Shown here piece by piece: positions 26,482 through 35,791 of a stretch of 64,000 nucleotides of DNA (position 1 is its first letter; every line of letters starts with the position of its first letter). Source of the DNA: Sinomonas gamaensis. GTDB taxonomy: Bacteria > Actinomycetota > Actinomycetes > Actinomycetales > Micrococcaceae. A model generated the notes under the pieces. That model was not told where the DNA came from. It saw only the letters and a list, made by a program, of their open reading frames with translations, and ran no database searches. The stretch covers positions 433,489 to 497,488 of the forward strand of contig NZ_SSCL01000002.1 in the NCBI RefSeq assembly GCF_005876955.1, written 5' to 3'. The position numbers were made by a program, and so were the translations under genes.

Positions 26482-27661
26482 TCCCGACCCCGGGGCCCGC
26501 GAGAGGCTGCGAAGGTGGCGGCTCATCCTCGGGGGTGATGACGCCGACGGGGTGTCTGGCGAAACCGGAGAGCCACTTGCCCTCTCGGCCGACGACGTGC
26601 GCCGGGACCAGGCCCTCGGCGCGCTGTACGACGCCCCGGCGAAGGGGCCCGGCGGAATGGGCGCCTCAAGCCCTCGAGTTGCCCGCTGGCTCGGGGACAT
26701 CCGCACCTACTTTCCGTCGACGGTCGTGCAGGTGATGCAAGGCGACGCCATGGACCGCCTCGGCCTGCGCCAACTGCTGCTCGAGCCGGAGATGCTGCGG
26801 ACGGTGCAGCCCGACATCGGGCTGGTGACGACTCTGGTCGGCCTGGGTCGGGCGATCCCCCAACGCTCGCGCGAGACAGCACGGCAGGTTGTCCGGCACG
26901 TCACGCGAGAGCTCGAGGAGCGGCTCCGTTCCAAGACAGTCCAAGCAGTCACCGGAGCTTTGAACCGCGCGGCCAGGACGCGTCGCCCTCGGCATCGCGA
27001 CATCGACTGGAACCGCACCATCGCAGCGAATCTCAAGCACTACCAGCCCGAGTACCGGACCGTTGTGCCCGAACGGCTCATCGGCTACACGCGGAACACG
27101 AGCCAAGTGCAGCGAGAAATCATCCTCTGCATCGACCAGTCAGGGTCAATGGCGGAGTCCGTGGTGTATTCGAGCGTGTTCGGCGCGGTGCTCAGTTCGC
27201 TGCGGTCCGTCCGCACCCGACTCGTCGTCTTCGACACCGAGGTTGTCGATCTGACGGACGAGCTGGACGATCCCGTGGACGTCCTCTTCGGCGTGCAGCT
27301 GGGTGGCGGCACGGATATCAACCGGGCCCTCGCCTACTGCCAGAGCCAGATCGCGAGACCCGCCGAGACGATCCTCGTCCTCATCAGCGATCTCTACGAG
27401 GGAGGGATCGCCGAGGAGATGCTGCGACGAGCGGCTTCGATCGTCGGGTCAGGCGCTACCTTCATCGCCCTCTTGGCATTAGGCGACAGCGGCCACCCGT
27501 CCTTCGACGCCAATCATGCAGCCGCCCTCGCCGAGATCGGAGTGCCCGCCTTCGCGTGCACGCCAGATCAGTTCCCCGAACTCATGGCCGCCGCGATCGA
27601 GCGGCGCGACATCGGCGCTTGGGCGGCGGCGCAGGGTATCGTGACGGCGGGGCCGGCCTGA
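26474..27661 (+). CDS. VWA-domain protein, last gene of MoxR operon
   Basis: A 395-residue protein with an N-terminal helical region (~1-210) and a C-terminal von Willebrand A domain. The MIDAS metal site is intact: D221-x-S-G-S (CIDQSGSMAES), then GGGTDIN and LVLISDLYEGG. Such cytosolic VWA proteins (CoxE/YehP type) partner with MoxR ATPases to act on client proteins in a metal-dependent way. GTG 26474 lies within the end of the DUF5682-like gene, indicating coupling. A palindromic terminator follows 47 bp downstream, closing the operon. Confidence 0.92.
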   Translation: MTDPDPGARERLRRWRLILGGDDADGVSGETGEPLALSADDVRRDQALGALYDAPAKGPGGMGASSPRVARWLGDIRTYFPSTVVQVMQGDAMDRLGLRQLLLEPEMLRTVQPDIGLVTTLVGLGRAIPQRSRETARQVVRHVTRELEERLRSKTVQAVTGALNRAARTRRPRHRDIDWNRTIAANLKHYQPEYRTVVPERLIGYTRNTSQVQREIILCIDQSGSMAESVVYSSVFGAVLSSLRSVRTRLVVFDTEVVDLTDELDDPVDVLFGVQLGGGTDINRALAYCQSQIARPAETILVLISDLYEGGIAEEMLRRAASIVGSGATFIALLALGDSGHPSFDANHAAALAEIGVPAFACTPDQFPELMAAAIERRDIGAWAAAQGIVTAGPA

Positions 27662-27708
27662 GCTCCTTACAGACGGCCGGGGCCCAACAGCCCAGGTCTC
27701 AGCAACAA

Positions 27709-27740
27709 AAGCCGCGGGAACCATATGGTTCCCGCGGCTT
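27709..27740. terminator. 32-bp perfect palindrome, bidirectional terminator
   Basis: The arms AAGCCGCGGGAACC and GGTTCCCGCGGCTT flank ATAT, and the whole element is self-complementary. It ends the SWIM-MoxR-VWA operon on the plus strand and tRNA-Pro on the minus strand. Confidence 0.88.
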
Positions 27741-27742
27741 CA

Positions 27743-27819
<77 letters not shown>

Positions 27820-27925
27820 AAAGTGCCTGCCCGTTCTCGCTGTTCGCGCCCGTTCAAGCAACCGCTTCAGCATATACGAGGAGCCGTCCCAGCGCGAATC
27901 GACGAGCCCGCCGGCGGGCCTTCGT

Positions 27926-28522
27926 TCACAGGGCCTGGAGCAGGGCGCGGACGGAGTCGAGATACCGCTCCTCGATGCCTCCGCCCGCGAAAGCGACTTG
28001 CACAATGTACCCCTGGACGAGGCCGACGACGGCGGGCGCGAGCCTTCGCGCTTCGGCGGCGGCGTCGTCGTGCTCGAGCGCGCGAGCCGAGGCGAGCCAC
28101 GCCGCGAGATACCCCGAGATGTGGCTTGTCACTTCGGCGATGATGGTCTGCGCCACCTCACCGAGCTGCTCGCTGTGCACCGCCTCGCCCCACACCTGCA
28201 GAGCGATGCCGGGGAAGAACTGGGTCTTCGGCAAGCCCGCCATGATCGCGGGGATGACTTCATGCGGCGGGGGCACCGGCGTCGAATCCCCCAGCACATC
28301 CAAGATGGCGAGCCGCTCCTCGAGAACGCGCCGGCCGACGTCGACCGTCAACTGCTCTTTGCCCTTGTAGTAGACGTATACAGCGCCCGCCGAGAGCCCG
28401 GCCTCGGCGACGATGTCCGCCATCGACGCCGCCGCAAATCCCTTCCGGGCGACACAGGCCAGTGCGGCGTCCTGGATTCGACGGCGCATCGCCTCGCGAT
28501 GCTCTTCGCTGACCTTCGGCAT
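27926..28522 (-). CDS. TetR-family transcriptional regulator
   Basis: A 198-residue regulator with the N-terminal TetR helix-turn-helix (IQDAALACVARKGFAAASMADIVAEAGLSAGAVYVYYKGKEQL) and a ligand-binding C-terminal half. ATG 28522 is preceded by AGGAGAGGGC. It diverges from a membrane-protein gene. Two near-identical inverted GAAYG..CATTC-type sites lie in the 104-bp gap, one near each gene, which suggests that it represses both itself and the neighbour. The inducing ligand is unknown. Confidence 0.9.
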   Translation of the reverse strand: MPKVSEEHREAMRRRIQDAALACVARKGFAAASMADIVAEAGLSAGAVYVYYKGKEQLTVDVGRRVLEERLAILDVLGDSTPVPPPHEVIPAIMAGLPKTQFFPGIALQVWGEAVHSEQLGEVAQTIIAEVTSHISGYLAAWLASARALEHDDAAAEARRLAPAVVGLVQGYIVQVAFAGGGIEERYLDSVRALLQAL

Positions 28523-28540
28523 GCCCTCTCCTGAGAAAAA

Positions 28541-28553
28541 CGAATATCCGTTC
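28541..28553 (-). promoter_or_regulatory. TetR operator half of a pair (site near tetR)
   Basis: On the minus strand it reads GAACGGATATTCG, matching the second site (GAATGAGCATTCG at 28585-28597) at 9 of 13 positions. It ends next to the -35 of the divergent membrane-protein gene. Confidence 0.5.
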
Positions 28554-28581
28554 TTGACAGCCTACAGCGAGCGTCGACAAT
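28554..28581 (+). promoter_or_regulatory. promoter of the divergent membrane-protein gene
   Basis: A perfect -35 TTGACA (28554-28559) and a -10-like GACAAT (28576-28581) with 16-bp spacing, 46 bp before ATG 28627. It lies exactly between the two candidate TetR operators. Confidence 0.6.
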
Positions 28582-28584
28582 AGT

Positions 28585-28597
28585 GAATGAGCATTCG
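28585..28597 (+). promoter_or_regulatory. TetR operator half of a pair (site near membrane-protein gene)
   Basis: GAATGAGCATTCG contains a perfect 5-bp inverted repeat, GAATG-AG-CATTC. It overlaps the expected transcription start of the plus-strand gene, where a bound repressor would block RNA polymerase. Confidence 0.55.
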
Positions 28598-28626
28598 TTT
28601 TCTTGGAGACCTCGAGAGGACTCGTC

Positions 28627-29745
28627 ATGTCCGCTGGCACCGTCGCGCAGACCCCAGCCCATTCCGACCGCCCGGCCGCGAAGGCCACCACCTCCCAGAC
28701 TCCCTGGCTTCACGCGCTACGGGCGGCGATCCTTGCCGCCGCAGCGGTCTGCGTCGTGCTCCTTGCCTTCGCATGGCCCAACGTCACGGCGAAGGTGCAG
28801 CACCTCCCGATCGCCGCCGTCGGGAACTCGGACCAGATCAGCCAGATCGCGTCGAAGGCGCCGGAGGGAGCGCTCGACCTCCGATCGGCAGCGAACCGCG
28901 ACGAGGCGATCGCGCAGATTCAGCGGCGAGAGATCTATGGGGCGATCGTTTTCGGGCAGAACCCCGAGATCCTCGTGGCGAGCGCCGCCAGCCCGGTCGC
29001 GTACCAAGCGCTGAACCAGATGGGCAGCCAACTGCAGCAGCAGATCGATCAACAGGTGATCGCCCAGTTGAAGCAGACATTGCAGCAGGCCCGGGGCGCC
29101 ACTCCCCCGGCCGGCGCCCCGCAGGCAGGCGCCCAGCAGGCAGGGGCCGCCACGCCGACGGTGACCGTGACCGACGTCGTGCCTCTCTCCTCCGATGACC
29201 CGCGCGGGACGGGACTCGCTATCGCCGGCCTGCCGCTCGCCATGGGCGGCATGATCGGCGGCATCCTGATCTCGCTGTTCGTCTCGGGGACGTGGCGGCG
29301 GATCGGAGCCGTCCTCGCCTACGGCGTGGTGGGCGGTCTCGGGCTGGCCGGCATCCTCCAGGGCTGGTTCCATGTGCTCCAGGGCAGCTTCTGGATCAAC
29401 GCCGGCGCGATCGGGCTCGGCATCGCGGCAACAGCCGCCTTCATCGCGGGGCTGAATGCGCTGATCGGCCGGGCAGGGATCGCGGTCGGCGCCGTCATCA
29501 CCATGCTCATCGGCAACCCGCTTTCGGCGCTCACGTTGCCCAAGGAGTTCCTCCCCGCGCCATGGGGCGACGTCGGGCAATGGCTCGTCCCCGGCGCCTC
29601 AGGCACACTCCTGCGGAACCTCTCCTACTTCCCCTCGGCCGACTCGCTGCTCCCCTGGCTCGTGCTCGCTGGGTGGGCCGTGGCAGGCGTGGTGCTCATC
29701 GCCGTCGGCCGCCACCGCAATGAGCCCGCGCCGGTCGAGGTGTAG
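28627..29745 (+). CDS. membrane protein, ABC-2/YhgE-like permease
   Basis: A 372-residue integral membrane protein. TM1 is at about 38-60, followed by a long extracytoplasmic domain (~65-200) containing a Gln-rich, coiled-coil-like stretch and an Ala/Gly/Pro/Gln repeat region. A cluster of about five TM helices fills the C-terminal half (for example GLAIAGLPLAMGGMIGGILISLF). This topology resembles ABC-2-type or YhgE/Pip-like export permeases without their own ATPase. ATG 28627 is chosen (GAGAGGA upstream) over the TTG/ATG further up. The divergent TetR gene suggests an inducible efflux role, by inference. Confidence 0.75.
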   Translation: MSAGTVAQTPAHSDRPAAKATTSQTPWLHALRAAILAAAAVCVVLLAFAWPNVTAKVQHLPIAAVGNSDQISQIASKAPEGALDLRSAANRDEAIAQIQRREIYGAIVFGQNPEILVASAASPVAYQALNQMGSQLQQQIDQQVIAQLKQTLQQARGATPPAGAPQAGAQQAGAATPTVTVTDVVPLSSDDPRGTGLAIAGLPLAMGGMIGGILISLFVSGTWRRIGAVLAYGVVGGLGLAGILQGWFHVLQGSFWINAGAIGLGIAATAAFIAGLNALIGRAGIAVGAVITMLIGNPLSALTLPKEFLPAPWGDVGQWLVPGASGTLLRNLSYFPSADSLLPWLVLAGWAVAGVVLIAVGRHRNEPAPVEV

Positions 29746-29748
29746 CTT

Positions 29749-31284
29749 CTACTTCTTCCGCGACCGCTTCTCGCGGACCCGCATGCTGATCTCGATCGGC
29801 GTCCCCTCGAAACCGAAGGTCTCGCGGAGACGACGGGTGATGAAGCGGCGGTAGCCGGGGTCGAGGAAGCCGGTGGTGAAGAGGACGAACTTCGGCGGCC
29901 GGCTCTGGGCCTGCGTTCCGAAGAGGATCCTCGGCTGCTTCCCGCCGCGCACCGGGTGCGGGTGGGCCGCCACGAGTTCGCCGAGGAAGGCGTTGAGCTT
30001 GCCGGTCGGGATGCGGGTGTCCCAGCCGGCGAGAGCCTTGTCGAGCGCGGGCACGAGGCGATCGCGGTGCCACCCCGTCTTCGCGGACAGGTTCACGCGG
30101 GGCGCCCAATCGACATGGGCGAGATCCTTCTCGATCTCGCGCTCGAGCCAGCGGCGCCGCTCGTCGTCCATGAGATCCCACTTGTTGAACGCGATGACAA
30201 GCGCGCGGCCGGACTCGATCGCGAGGTTGATGATGCGCACATCCTGCTCAGCGAGCACCTCGTCCGCTCCGAGCAAGACGACGGCGACCTCCGCCTTCTC
30301 GAGCGCGGCCTGCGTCCGCAGAGATGCGTAGTACTCGGCGCCCTTGGCCATGTGCTGCCGTCGGCGGATGCCGGCCGTGTCCACGAACCGCCACACCCGG
30401 CCGCCGAGCTCGATGTACTCGTCGACCGGATCGCGCGTGGTTCCGGCAAGTTCGTTCACCACGACGCGCTCGGAGCCAGCGAGCTTGTTCAGGAGCGATG
30501 ACTTCCCCACGTTCGGGCGGCCGATCAGCGCAACGCGCCTCGGACCACCGGAACGCTCGAGCCCTGCGATCGCAGAGAACTCCGGAAGGACTTCCATGGC
30601 GGCGTCCAGAAGATCAGCCACGCCGCGGCCGTGCATCGCGGAGACCGGGTACGGCTGGCCGAAGCCAAGGCCCCACAGGACCGCAGCGTCGGACTCCTGC
30701 GCGAAGTCGTCGACCTTGTTGGCCACGAGCAGCACGGGCTTCTTCGCCTTGCGCAGCATCCGCACCACAGCTTCGTCCGTGGCGGTCGCCCCGACCGTCG
30801 AGTCGACGACGAACAGCACGGCATCCGCCATGCTCACCGCGATCTCAGCCTGCTCGGCGACGGAAGCGTGGATGCCGCGGGCGTCGTGCTCCCACCCTCC
30901 GGTGTCCACGAGCGTGAACTTCCGCCCGTTCCACTCTCCGGGATAGGAGACGCGGTCGCGGGTCACGCCCGGCACGTCCTCGACGACGGCCTCGCGGCGC
31001 CCGAGGATGCGGTTCACGAGCGTGGACTTGCCCACGTTCGGACGCCCGATGATCGCGAGGACCGGGTCCATCCGAGTGGGGGTGTCGGCGTCCCACTCCT
31101 CACCCTCTTCGGCGAGAAGGCGCGCGTCCTCCTCGTCGAGCTCGTAGTCGTCGAGCCCGGCGCGGAGCGCGGCGGCGCGCCGTTCGGCCTCGTCGTCGCC
31201 CATCTCTGCGAGGTGCTCGGCGATCTGGTCGCTGCCCTCGGGCTCGTAGTCCTCAGCGGCGATATCGCCGGTGGCTTCGCTCAT
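29749..31284 (-). CDS. der: ribosome-associated GTPase Der (EngA)
   Basis: A 511-residue double GTPase needed for 50S ribosome assembly. An acidic N-terminal extension of ~70 residues, common in actinobacteria, precedes GTPase domain 1 (GRPNVGKST, residues 80-88), domain 2 (GRPNVGKSS) and a C-terminal KH-like domain. AGGAGAACC lies ahead of ATG 31284. The gene ends 3 bp from the convergent membrane-protein gene. It is the last gene of the parA-scpAB-rluB-tyrA-cmk-der run. Confidence 0.97.
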   Translation of the reverse strand: MSEATGDIAAEDYEPEGSDQIAEHLAEMGDDEAERRAAALRAGLDDYELDEEDARLLAEEGEEWDADTPTRMDPVLAIIGRPNVGKSTLVNRILGRREAVVEDVPGVTRDRVSYPGEWNGRKFTLVDTGGWEHDARGIHASVAEQAEIAVSMADAVLFVVDSTVGATATDEAVVRMLRKAKKPVLLVANKVDDFAQESDAAVLWGLGFGQPYPVSAMHGRGVADLLDAAMEVLPEFSAIAGLERSGGPRRVALIGRPNVGKSSLLNKLAGSERVVVNELAGTTRDPVDEYIELGGRVWRFVDTAGIRRRQHMAKGAEYYASLRTQAALEKAEVAVVLLGADEVLAEQDVRIINLAIESGRALVIAFNKWDLMDDERRRWLEREIEKDLAHVDWAPRVNLSAKTGWHRDRLVPALDKALAGWDTRIPTGKLNAFLGELVAAHPHPVRGGKQPRILFGTQAQSRPPKFVLFTTGFLDPGYRRFITRRLRETFGFEGTPIEISMRVREKRSRKK

Positions 31285-31325
31285 GGGTGGGTTCTCCTTA
31301 ATGCTTGTGCGGCCCGCACTGTGCT

Positions 31326-32126
31326 TCAGCGGCGAGCCGGGGGTGCGGCAACCGCCGCGTGGACGACCTCGAGGACCGCGCTCACGGTCTCCTCGAAGTC
31401 CAGGTCTGAGGAGTCGATGGTGTAGACGCCGTCCGCGGCCTGGGTGAAGCTCGCGACGGTCGAATCCTTCCGGTCCCGTTCGACCACCTGCTGGTGAAGG
31501 GCTTCTGCGCTCTGGGTGCCTCCGAGCTGCAGGCCACGGCGGCGCATGCGAGCTTCCTCGGAGGCGATCAGGAGGATGCGCACCTCGGCGTCGCGAGCGA
31601 CGACGGTCGTGATGTCCCGTCCCTCGACGACCATCCGGCGGCCGTGGGCGGCAATGAGCGCGCGCTGGCGACGGATCAGCTCGTCGCGCACGCCGAGGTT
31701 GGTCGCGACGGCGCTCACGGACGACGAAATCTTCGGTTCGCGGATCTCCATCGTGACGTCGTGGCCGTGCACTCGCACGCGCTCAGAGTCAGCGCTCGTG
31801 CTGAGCTCCAGTTCGAGCGCGCGAGCAGAGGCCTCCACGAGCGCGCTGTCGGTGAGATCGAGCCCGCGGTGGAGGCAGTCCCAGGTCACCGCGCGATACA
31901 TGGCACCCGTGTCGAGGTAGGCCAGCCGGAGCCGGCGGGCCACCTCCTTGGACACGCTCGACTTCCCCGAGCCTGAGGGGCCGTCGATTGCGACGACGAG
32001 CGGTCGCCCAACGCGGAGCGGTTCCTGCCCCGGGAGCGGGGTGTAGCGCACGCTCGTGCCCCGCGCCGTGCTCTCGGCGTTGATTCCCGAGCTGCGCTCA
32101 GAGTCCGTCACTGCAACACCCGCCAT
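31326..32126 (-). CDS. cmk: cytidylate kinase
   Basis: A 266-residue (d)CMP kinase using ATP. The P-loop is GPSGSGKSS near residue 50, after a ~40-residue N-terminal extension that may be partly dispensable; [10 protein letters not shown] and [11 protein letters not shown] are family motifs. ATG 32126 lies 19 bp inside the tyrA end, so translation is probably coupled. Located between tyrA and der, matching the order in M. tuberculosis. Confidence 0.95.
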   Translation of the reverse strand: MAGVAVTDSERSSGINAESTARGTSVRYTPLPGQEPLRVGRPLVVAIDGPSGSGKSSVSKEVARRLRLAYLDTGAMYRAVTWDCLHRGLDLTDSALVEASARALELELSTSADSERVRVHGHDVTMEIREPKISSSVSAVATNLGVRDELIRRQRALIAAHGRRMVVEGRDITTVVARDAEVRILLIASEEARMRRRGLQLGGTQSAEALHQQVVERDRKDSTVASFTQAADGVYTIDSSDLDFEETVSAVLEVVHAAVAAPPARR

Positions 32127-33208
32127 CCCCGCTCCTCCAGTTCAGCTACCAGTTCGTCGTGCTTGCTCGGCAGCACGGAGATCTCCGCCATGCCCACATT
32201 CCGCCCCGACGAGTGGTCGAGGCGCAGATCCTCGAGGTTGACCCCGATCTCGCCGATCTCGGTGAGGAGCTTCGCGATCTGCCCCGGCCGGTCGTCGACA
32301 AGGACGGTCAGCCAAGCGAATGCCTGCGGCGGCCCGCCGTGCTTGCCCGGGATGCGAGCCTGGCCCGCATTGCCCTCGCTCATGAGCTGCGCCAGGTCGA
32401 GGCGCGCCCCGGGCGCCGTGGGGGCCTCGAGCGTGTGGATCAGCCGTTCGACGTCCTCACGCACACCGTACAGGTGCTTGACCAGCTTGTCCGCGTTCGC
32501 CCCGAGGATCTGGACCCAGAGGCCGGGATCGCTAGCAGCGATGCGGGTCGTGTCCCGCAGGCCGTTTCCGGCAAGCGAGAGCAGCCGCAGGTCGGTTCCC
32601 TGGAGCCGGCTCGCAAGGAGGGACGACATGACCTGGGGCAGGTGGCTCACCAGGGCCACCGCCTCGTCGTGCTCGTCGGCATCGAACTCCAGCACGACCG
32701 CGCCGAGATCTGCCCCGAGCGCCTTGGCGAGCCGCAGCGCATCCTCCGATGCTGCACCGTGGGCGCACACGACCCACGGCATCGAGGTGAAGAGCTCGCC
32801 GCGCGCCGCGACCGGACCCGATTTCTCGCGGCCGGCCATGGGATGCGTCCCCACATAGCGTGACAGATCCACCTCGCGTGTGCGGAGTTCGGCGAGGATC
32901 CCTGACTTCACGCTTGCGATGTCCACGACGACGGCGCGAGGCCACCTCTTGAGCGAGCGGTCGACGACGTCGGCCGTCACGTCCGGCGGCGCCGCAACAA
33001 CGACGAGCTGCGGCTGCACCCCGGGGTTCGCCTCGATCTCGGACACCGGGCGGCCCGCGCCGATGTCGACGGCGACGGCCTGGTTCGTGGGCGACGGGTC
33101 CTCCAGGAACACCGGAACGCCCCGGTGCTCGAGCCCGAGACCAATGCTCGTCCCGAGCAGCCCAGTGCCGATGACGACGACGGGCCCCGCCAAGTGGGTT
33201 GCTGGCAT
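32108..33208 (-). CDS. tyrA: prephenate dehydrogenase
   Basis: A 366-residue enzyme converting prephenate to 4-hydroxyphenylpyruvate with NAD(P) in tyrosine synthesis. The dinucleotide motif is VIGTGLLGTSIG near the N-terminus; HPMAGREKSG is an active-site segment. A C-terminal ACT-like domain (WLTVLVDDRPGQIAKLLTEIGEIGVNLEDL) suggests feedback control. It starts 3 bp downstream of the rluB stop and overlaps cmk. Its insertion between rluB and cmk is an actinobacterial variation of this cluster. Confidence 0.94.
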   Translation of the reverse strand: MPATHLAGPVVVIGTGLLGTSIGLGLEHRGVPVFLEDPSPTNQAVAVDIGAGRPVSEIEANPGVQPQLVVVAAPPDVTADVVDRSLKRWPRAVVVDIASVKSGILAELRTREVDLSRYVGTHPMAGREKSGPVAARGELFTSMPWVVCAHGAASEDALRLAKALGADLGAVVLEFDADEHDEAVALVSHLPQVMSSLLASRLQGTDLRLLSLAGNGLRDTTRIAASDPGLWVQILGANADKLVKHLYGVREDVERLIHTLEAPTAPGARLDLAQLMSEGNAGQARIPGKHGGPPQAFAWLTVLVDDRPGQIAKLLTEIGEIGVNLEDLRLDHSSGRNVGMAEISVLPSKHDELVAELEERGWRVLQ

Positions 33209-33211
33209 CGG

Positions 33212-34219
33212 CTAGAGCCCCACGGCCGCCATGAGATGCCCGACCTCCTGCTTGCCGAGCTTCCGGACGGTGCCCTGCTTCTGGTCGCCGAGGCCGATCG
33301 GCCCGATCTTGGCCCGGACGAGCCGCTGCACCGGGAAGCCGACGGCGTCGAACATCCGGCGTACGATCCGGTTCTTGCCGGAGTGGAGGACGACCTCGAC
33401 GAGGACGAAGCCGGGCGTCGAATCGACGAGCTTGAACGAGTCCACCTTCGCGAGCCCGTCCTCGAGCTCGATGCCGCGGCGCAGCTGAGCGCCGACGCCA
33501 TGCGGCATCGGGCCGCGCACCTGGACCACATACGTCTTGGGCACCTCATAGGAAGGGTGCGTCAGGCGGTTGGCCAGCTCGCCGTCGTTCGTCAGGAGCA
33601 GCAGACCCTCGGTGTTGGTGTCCAGCCGGCCAACGTGGAAAAGCCGCTCGGGCGTGCCCGGGCGGAGGTAGTCCGAGATGCAGGGCCGCCCCTCGGGATC
33701 GTCCATCGTGGAGACCACCCCGCGCGGCTTGTTGAAGGCCATGTAGACGAGGCTCTCGTTCGTCTGGACCCGCACGCCGTCCACGTGGATGACGTCGGTC
33801 TCCGGGTTGACGCGCGAACCGAGCTCGGTGACGATCTGCCCGTTGACTTCGACACGACCCTGCTCGATGAGCTCTTCGCACACCCGACGCGACGCAACGC
33901 CCGCGTTCGCCATAACCTTCTGGAGGCGAACGCCGTCCTCCTTCATCTGCTCGCGAGTGCGCGGCTTGTGGGGCGGCAGCGGCGTGGGTGTGCGCCTGGC
34001 GCTGTCGCGCACGGGCCCCAGATTGCGGCCGAAGCGCTCGTTAGCGAAGGGAGCGCCCGATCCCTTCGCCTGCGGCCGCTCGCCGCGCTTGCGCTGCGCT
34101 GCCTTGGGCGCGCCCTTCGCGCCCCCGCGGGCGGAGTTTCCTCGCGCTCCTGCGTTGTTCTTCTGGGTGCCGCGCGGCCCCTTGTTGCTTGGTGAACCCT
34201 GGCGTCCCGCCTGTGTCAT
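33212..34219 (-). CDS. rluB: 23S rRNA pseudouridine synthase, RsuA/RluB family
   Basis: A 335-residue protein. The first ~85 residues are Arg/Lys/Gly/Ala/Pro-rich and probably disordered. An S4 RNA-binding domain (~96-155, VRLQKVMANAGVASRRVCEELI) and the pseudouridine synthase catalytic domain follow, with catalytic D200 in GRLDTNTEGLLLL. It isomerises a uridine of the large-subunit rRNA. GAGGCCGGG lies before ATG 34219. Situated between scpB and tyrA. Confidence 0.93.
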   Translation of the reverse strand: MTQAGRQGSPSNKGPRGTQKNNAGARGNSARGGAKGAPKAAQRKRGERPQAKGSGAPFANERFGRNLGPVRDSARRTPTPLPPHKPRTREQMKEDGVRLQKVMANAGVASRRVCEELIEQGRVEVNGQIVTELGSRVNPETDVIHVDGVRVQTNESLVYMAFNKPRGVVSTMDDPEGRPCISDYLRPGTPERLFHVGRLDTNTEGLLLLTNDGELANRLTHPSYEVPKTYVVQVRGPMPHGVGAQLRRGIELEDGLAKVDSFKLVDSTPGFVLVEVVLHSGKNRIVRRMFDAVGFPVQRLVRAKIGPIGLGDQKQGTVRKLGKQEVGHLMAAVGL

Positions 34220-34351
34220 GACCCGGCCTCAAGTATGTGGTTGGAGATTCTCTCGGCCCGCTTTCCGCGGGCAGGGGCCCGAATGGCCCCCATCAACGAT
34301 ACCGGATAGTCCGATCCCGCTTCGGACCGGCGTGAGCCAGCTCTCTCTCCC

Positions 34352-34395
34352 CTACGGCTCGAGCCACTACCGCTCGAGCCCTACCGCTCGAACTC
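34352..34395. repeat. three tandem copies of a 14-15 bp unit at the scpB 3' end
   Basis: CTACSGCTCGAGCC-type units begin at 34352, 34367 and 34381; the last forms the end of scpB including its stop (CTA, read as TAG). The two extra copies lie just past the gene in the scpB-rluB gap. The rest of the 34220-34351 gap shows no gene. Confidence 0.75.
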
Positions 34396-34932
34396 GATCG
34401 CTCCGAGCTCGTCGAGTCCCGGCAAGTGAGGCGAGAGCCGCGGGAGCTCGGCGACCGATCCGATTCCGAGGCGTTCGAGGAAGTACGACGTCGTCTGGTA
34501 CAGGATCGCTCCCGACTCCGGATCCGTCCCGGCCTCCTCCACGAGCCCTCGGGAGACAAGGGTGCGCACCACCGAGTCGACGTTGACACCGCGAATCGCG
34601 GCCACCCTCGAGCGAGGCACGGGCTGGCGGTAGGCGATGACGGCCAAGGTCTCCAGAGCGGCCTGGGTGAGGCGAGAGGTCTGGCCTTCGAGGACGTAGT
34701 GGGACACGATTTCGGCGAATTCGGGGCGCGAGTAGAACCGCCACCCCCCGGCAACCGACCGCAGCTCGAATCCCCGCCCGGCAGCGTCGTACTCCGCCGC
34801 CAGCCCCGTGAGCAGCTCCTCGACTTCGGGTTCGGGAAGTTCAAGGGTCGCTGCAAGCTCGGCGGAGCTCACGGGCTCGTCGACCACCATGAGCACGGCC
34901 TCGAGCGCGGCGGCCCTTCGATCACCCTGCAT
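34381..34932 (-). CDS. scpB: segregation and condensation protein B
   Basis: A 183-residue winged-helix protein that forms the SMC-ScpAB condensin complex with ScpA. Motifs include ALEAVLMVVDEPVSS and LEALAVIAYRQPV-like sequence (LETLAVIAYRQPVPRSRVAAIRGVNVDSVVRTL). ATG 34932 (MQGDRRAAALEA) is inside the scpA 3' end (11-bp overlap); the frame to 35034 is shadow. The 3' end is tandemly repeated after the stop. Confidence 0.94.
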   Translation of the reverse strand: MQGDRRAAALEAVLMVVDEPVSSAELAATLELPEPEVEELLTGLAAEYDAAGRGFELRSVAGGWRFYSRPEFAEIVSHYVLEGQTSRLTQAALETLAVIAYRQPVPRSRVAAIRGVNVDSVVRTLVSRGLVEEAGTDPESGAILYQTTSYFLERLGIGSVAELPRLSPHLPGLDELGAIEFER

Positions 34933-35791
34933 GCTGCTCCTCCCGTTCCTCCTGTGGTTCGTCGTCGTACTCCTCGCTGAGCCGCTCGGCGGTCCAGTCC
35001 TGGCCTGCGGTCCAGCGCACGCTGAGCTCGCCAAGGGGCGCCGCCTGCTCGAAGGCGACCGCGCGGTCGCGGAACATCTCGAGCAGCGCGAGGAAACGCG
35101 CCACCACCACGAGCCGCGACTCCGCGTCCGCCGTCAGCGCCCGGAACGTCTGCGCCCCTCCGACGCGAAGCCGGGCGCCGATGATGGCGGCCTGCTCCCG
35201 CACGCTGACGGGCGGGGCGTGGAGGTGGGTCAGCCCGACTTCCGACGGCGGAGCCTCCTTGGGCGCGAAGGCCTTCGCCGCGAGGGCGGCGAACTGCTCG
35301 GGAGTGTGCTGCCAGACAAGCTCCGGCAGGAGCGCGGCAAACGAAGGCTCAAGGCTCACGGCCCGCGGGAAGCGGCGGCCCTCAGCCTCAAGCGTTTCCC
35401 CGAAGATCCCGGCGATCTCCTTGAATGCCTTGTACTGGAGCAGCCGAGCGAAGAGGAGGTCGCGGGCCTCGAGCCGGGCCACGTCCTCCTCGTCCTCGAC
35501 TTCGCCTTGGGGCAGCAGCCGAGCCGCCTTGAGGTCTAGGAGAGTGGCCGCGATGACCAGGAACTCGCTCGCCTCATCGAGGGCCCACTCCTCGCCGCGC
35601 TCCTGCATGGCGCGGATGTAGGCGATGAAGTCGTCGGTGACGGTCGCCAACGCGACCTCGGTGATGTCGAGGCGCCGCTTGGTGATGAGGCTCAGGAGCG
35701 CATCGAACGGTCCCGTGAAGTTCTCGAGCCGAACCTCGAAGCCGGAGGCAGAGCCGCTCTCGCCCTCGGGCGGGTGGCTAAGGTGCTCCAC
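34922..35791 (-). CDS. scpA: segregation and condensation protein A
   Basis: A 289-residue kleisin subunit bridging SMC heads in chromosome condensation. N-terminal FEVRLENFTGPFDALLSLITKRRLDITEVALATVTDDFI is diagnostic; the C-terminal winged-helix region includes VVARFLALLEMFRDR. It overlaps parA by 14 bp at its start and scpB by 11 bp at its end, so parA-scpA-scpB are translationally coupled. Confidence 0.96.
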   Translation of the reverse strand: MEHLSHPPEGESGSASGFEVRLENFTGPFDALLSLITKRRLDITEVALATVTDDFIAYIRAMQERGEEWALDEASEFLVIAATLLDLKAARLLPQGEVEDEEDVARLEARDLLFARLLQYKAFKEIAGIFGETLEAEGRRFPRAVSLEPSFAALLPELVWQHTPEQFAALAAKAFAPKEAPPSEVGLTHLHAPPVSVREQAAIIGARLRVGGAQTFRALTADAESRLVVVARFLALLEMFRDRAVAFEQAAPLGELSVRWTAGQDWTAERLSEEYDDEPQEEREEQHAG

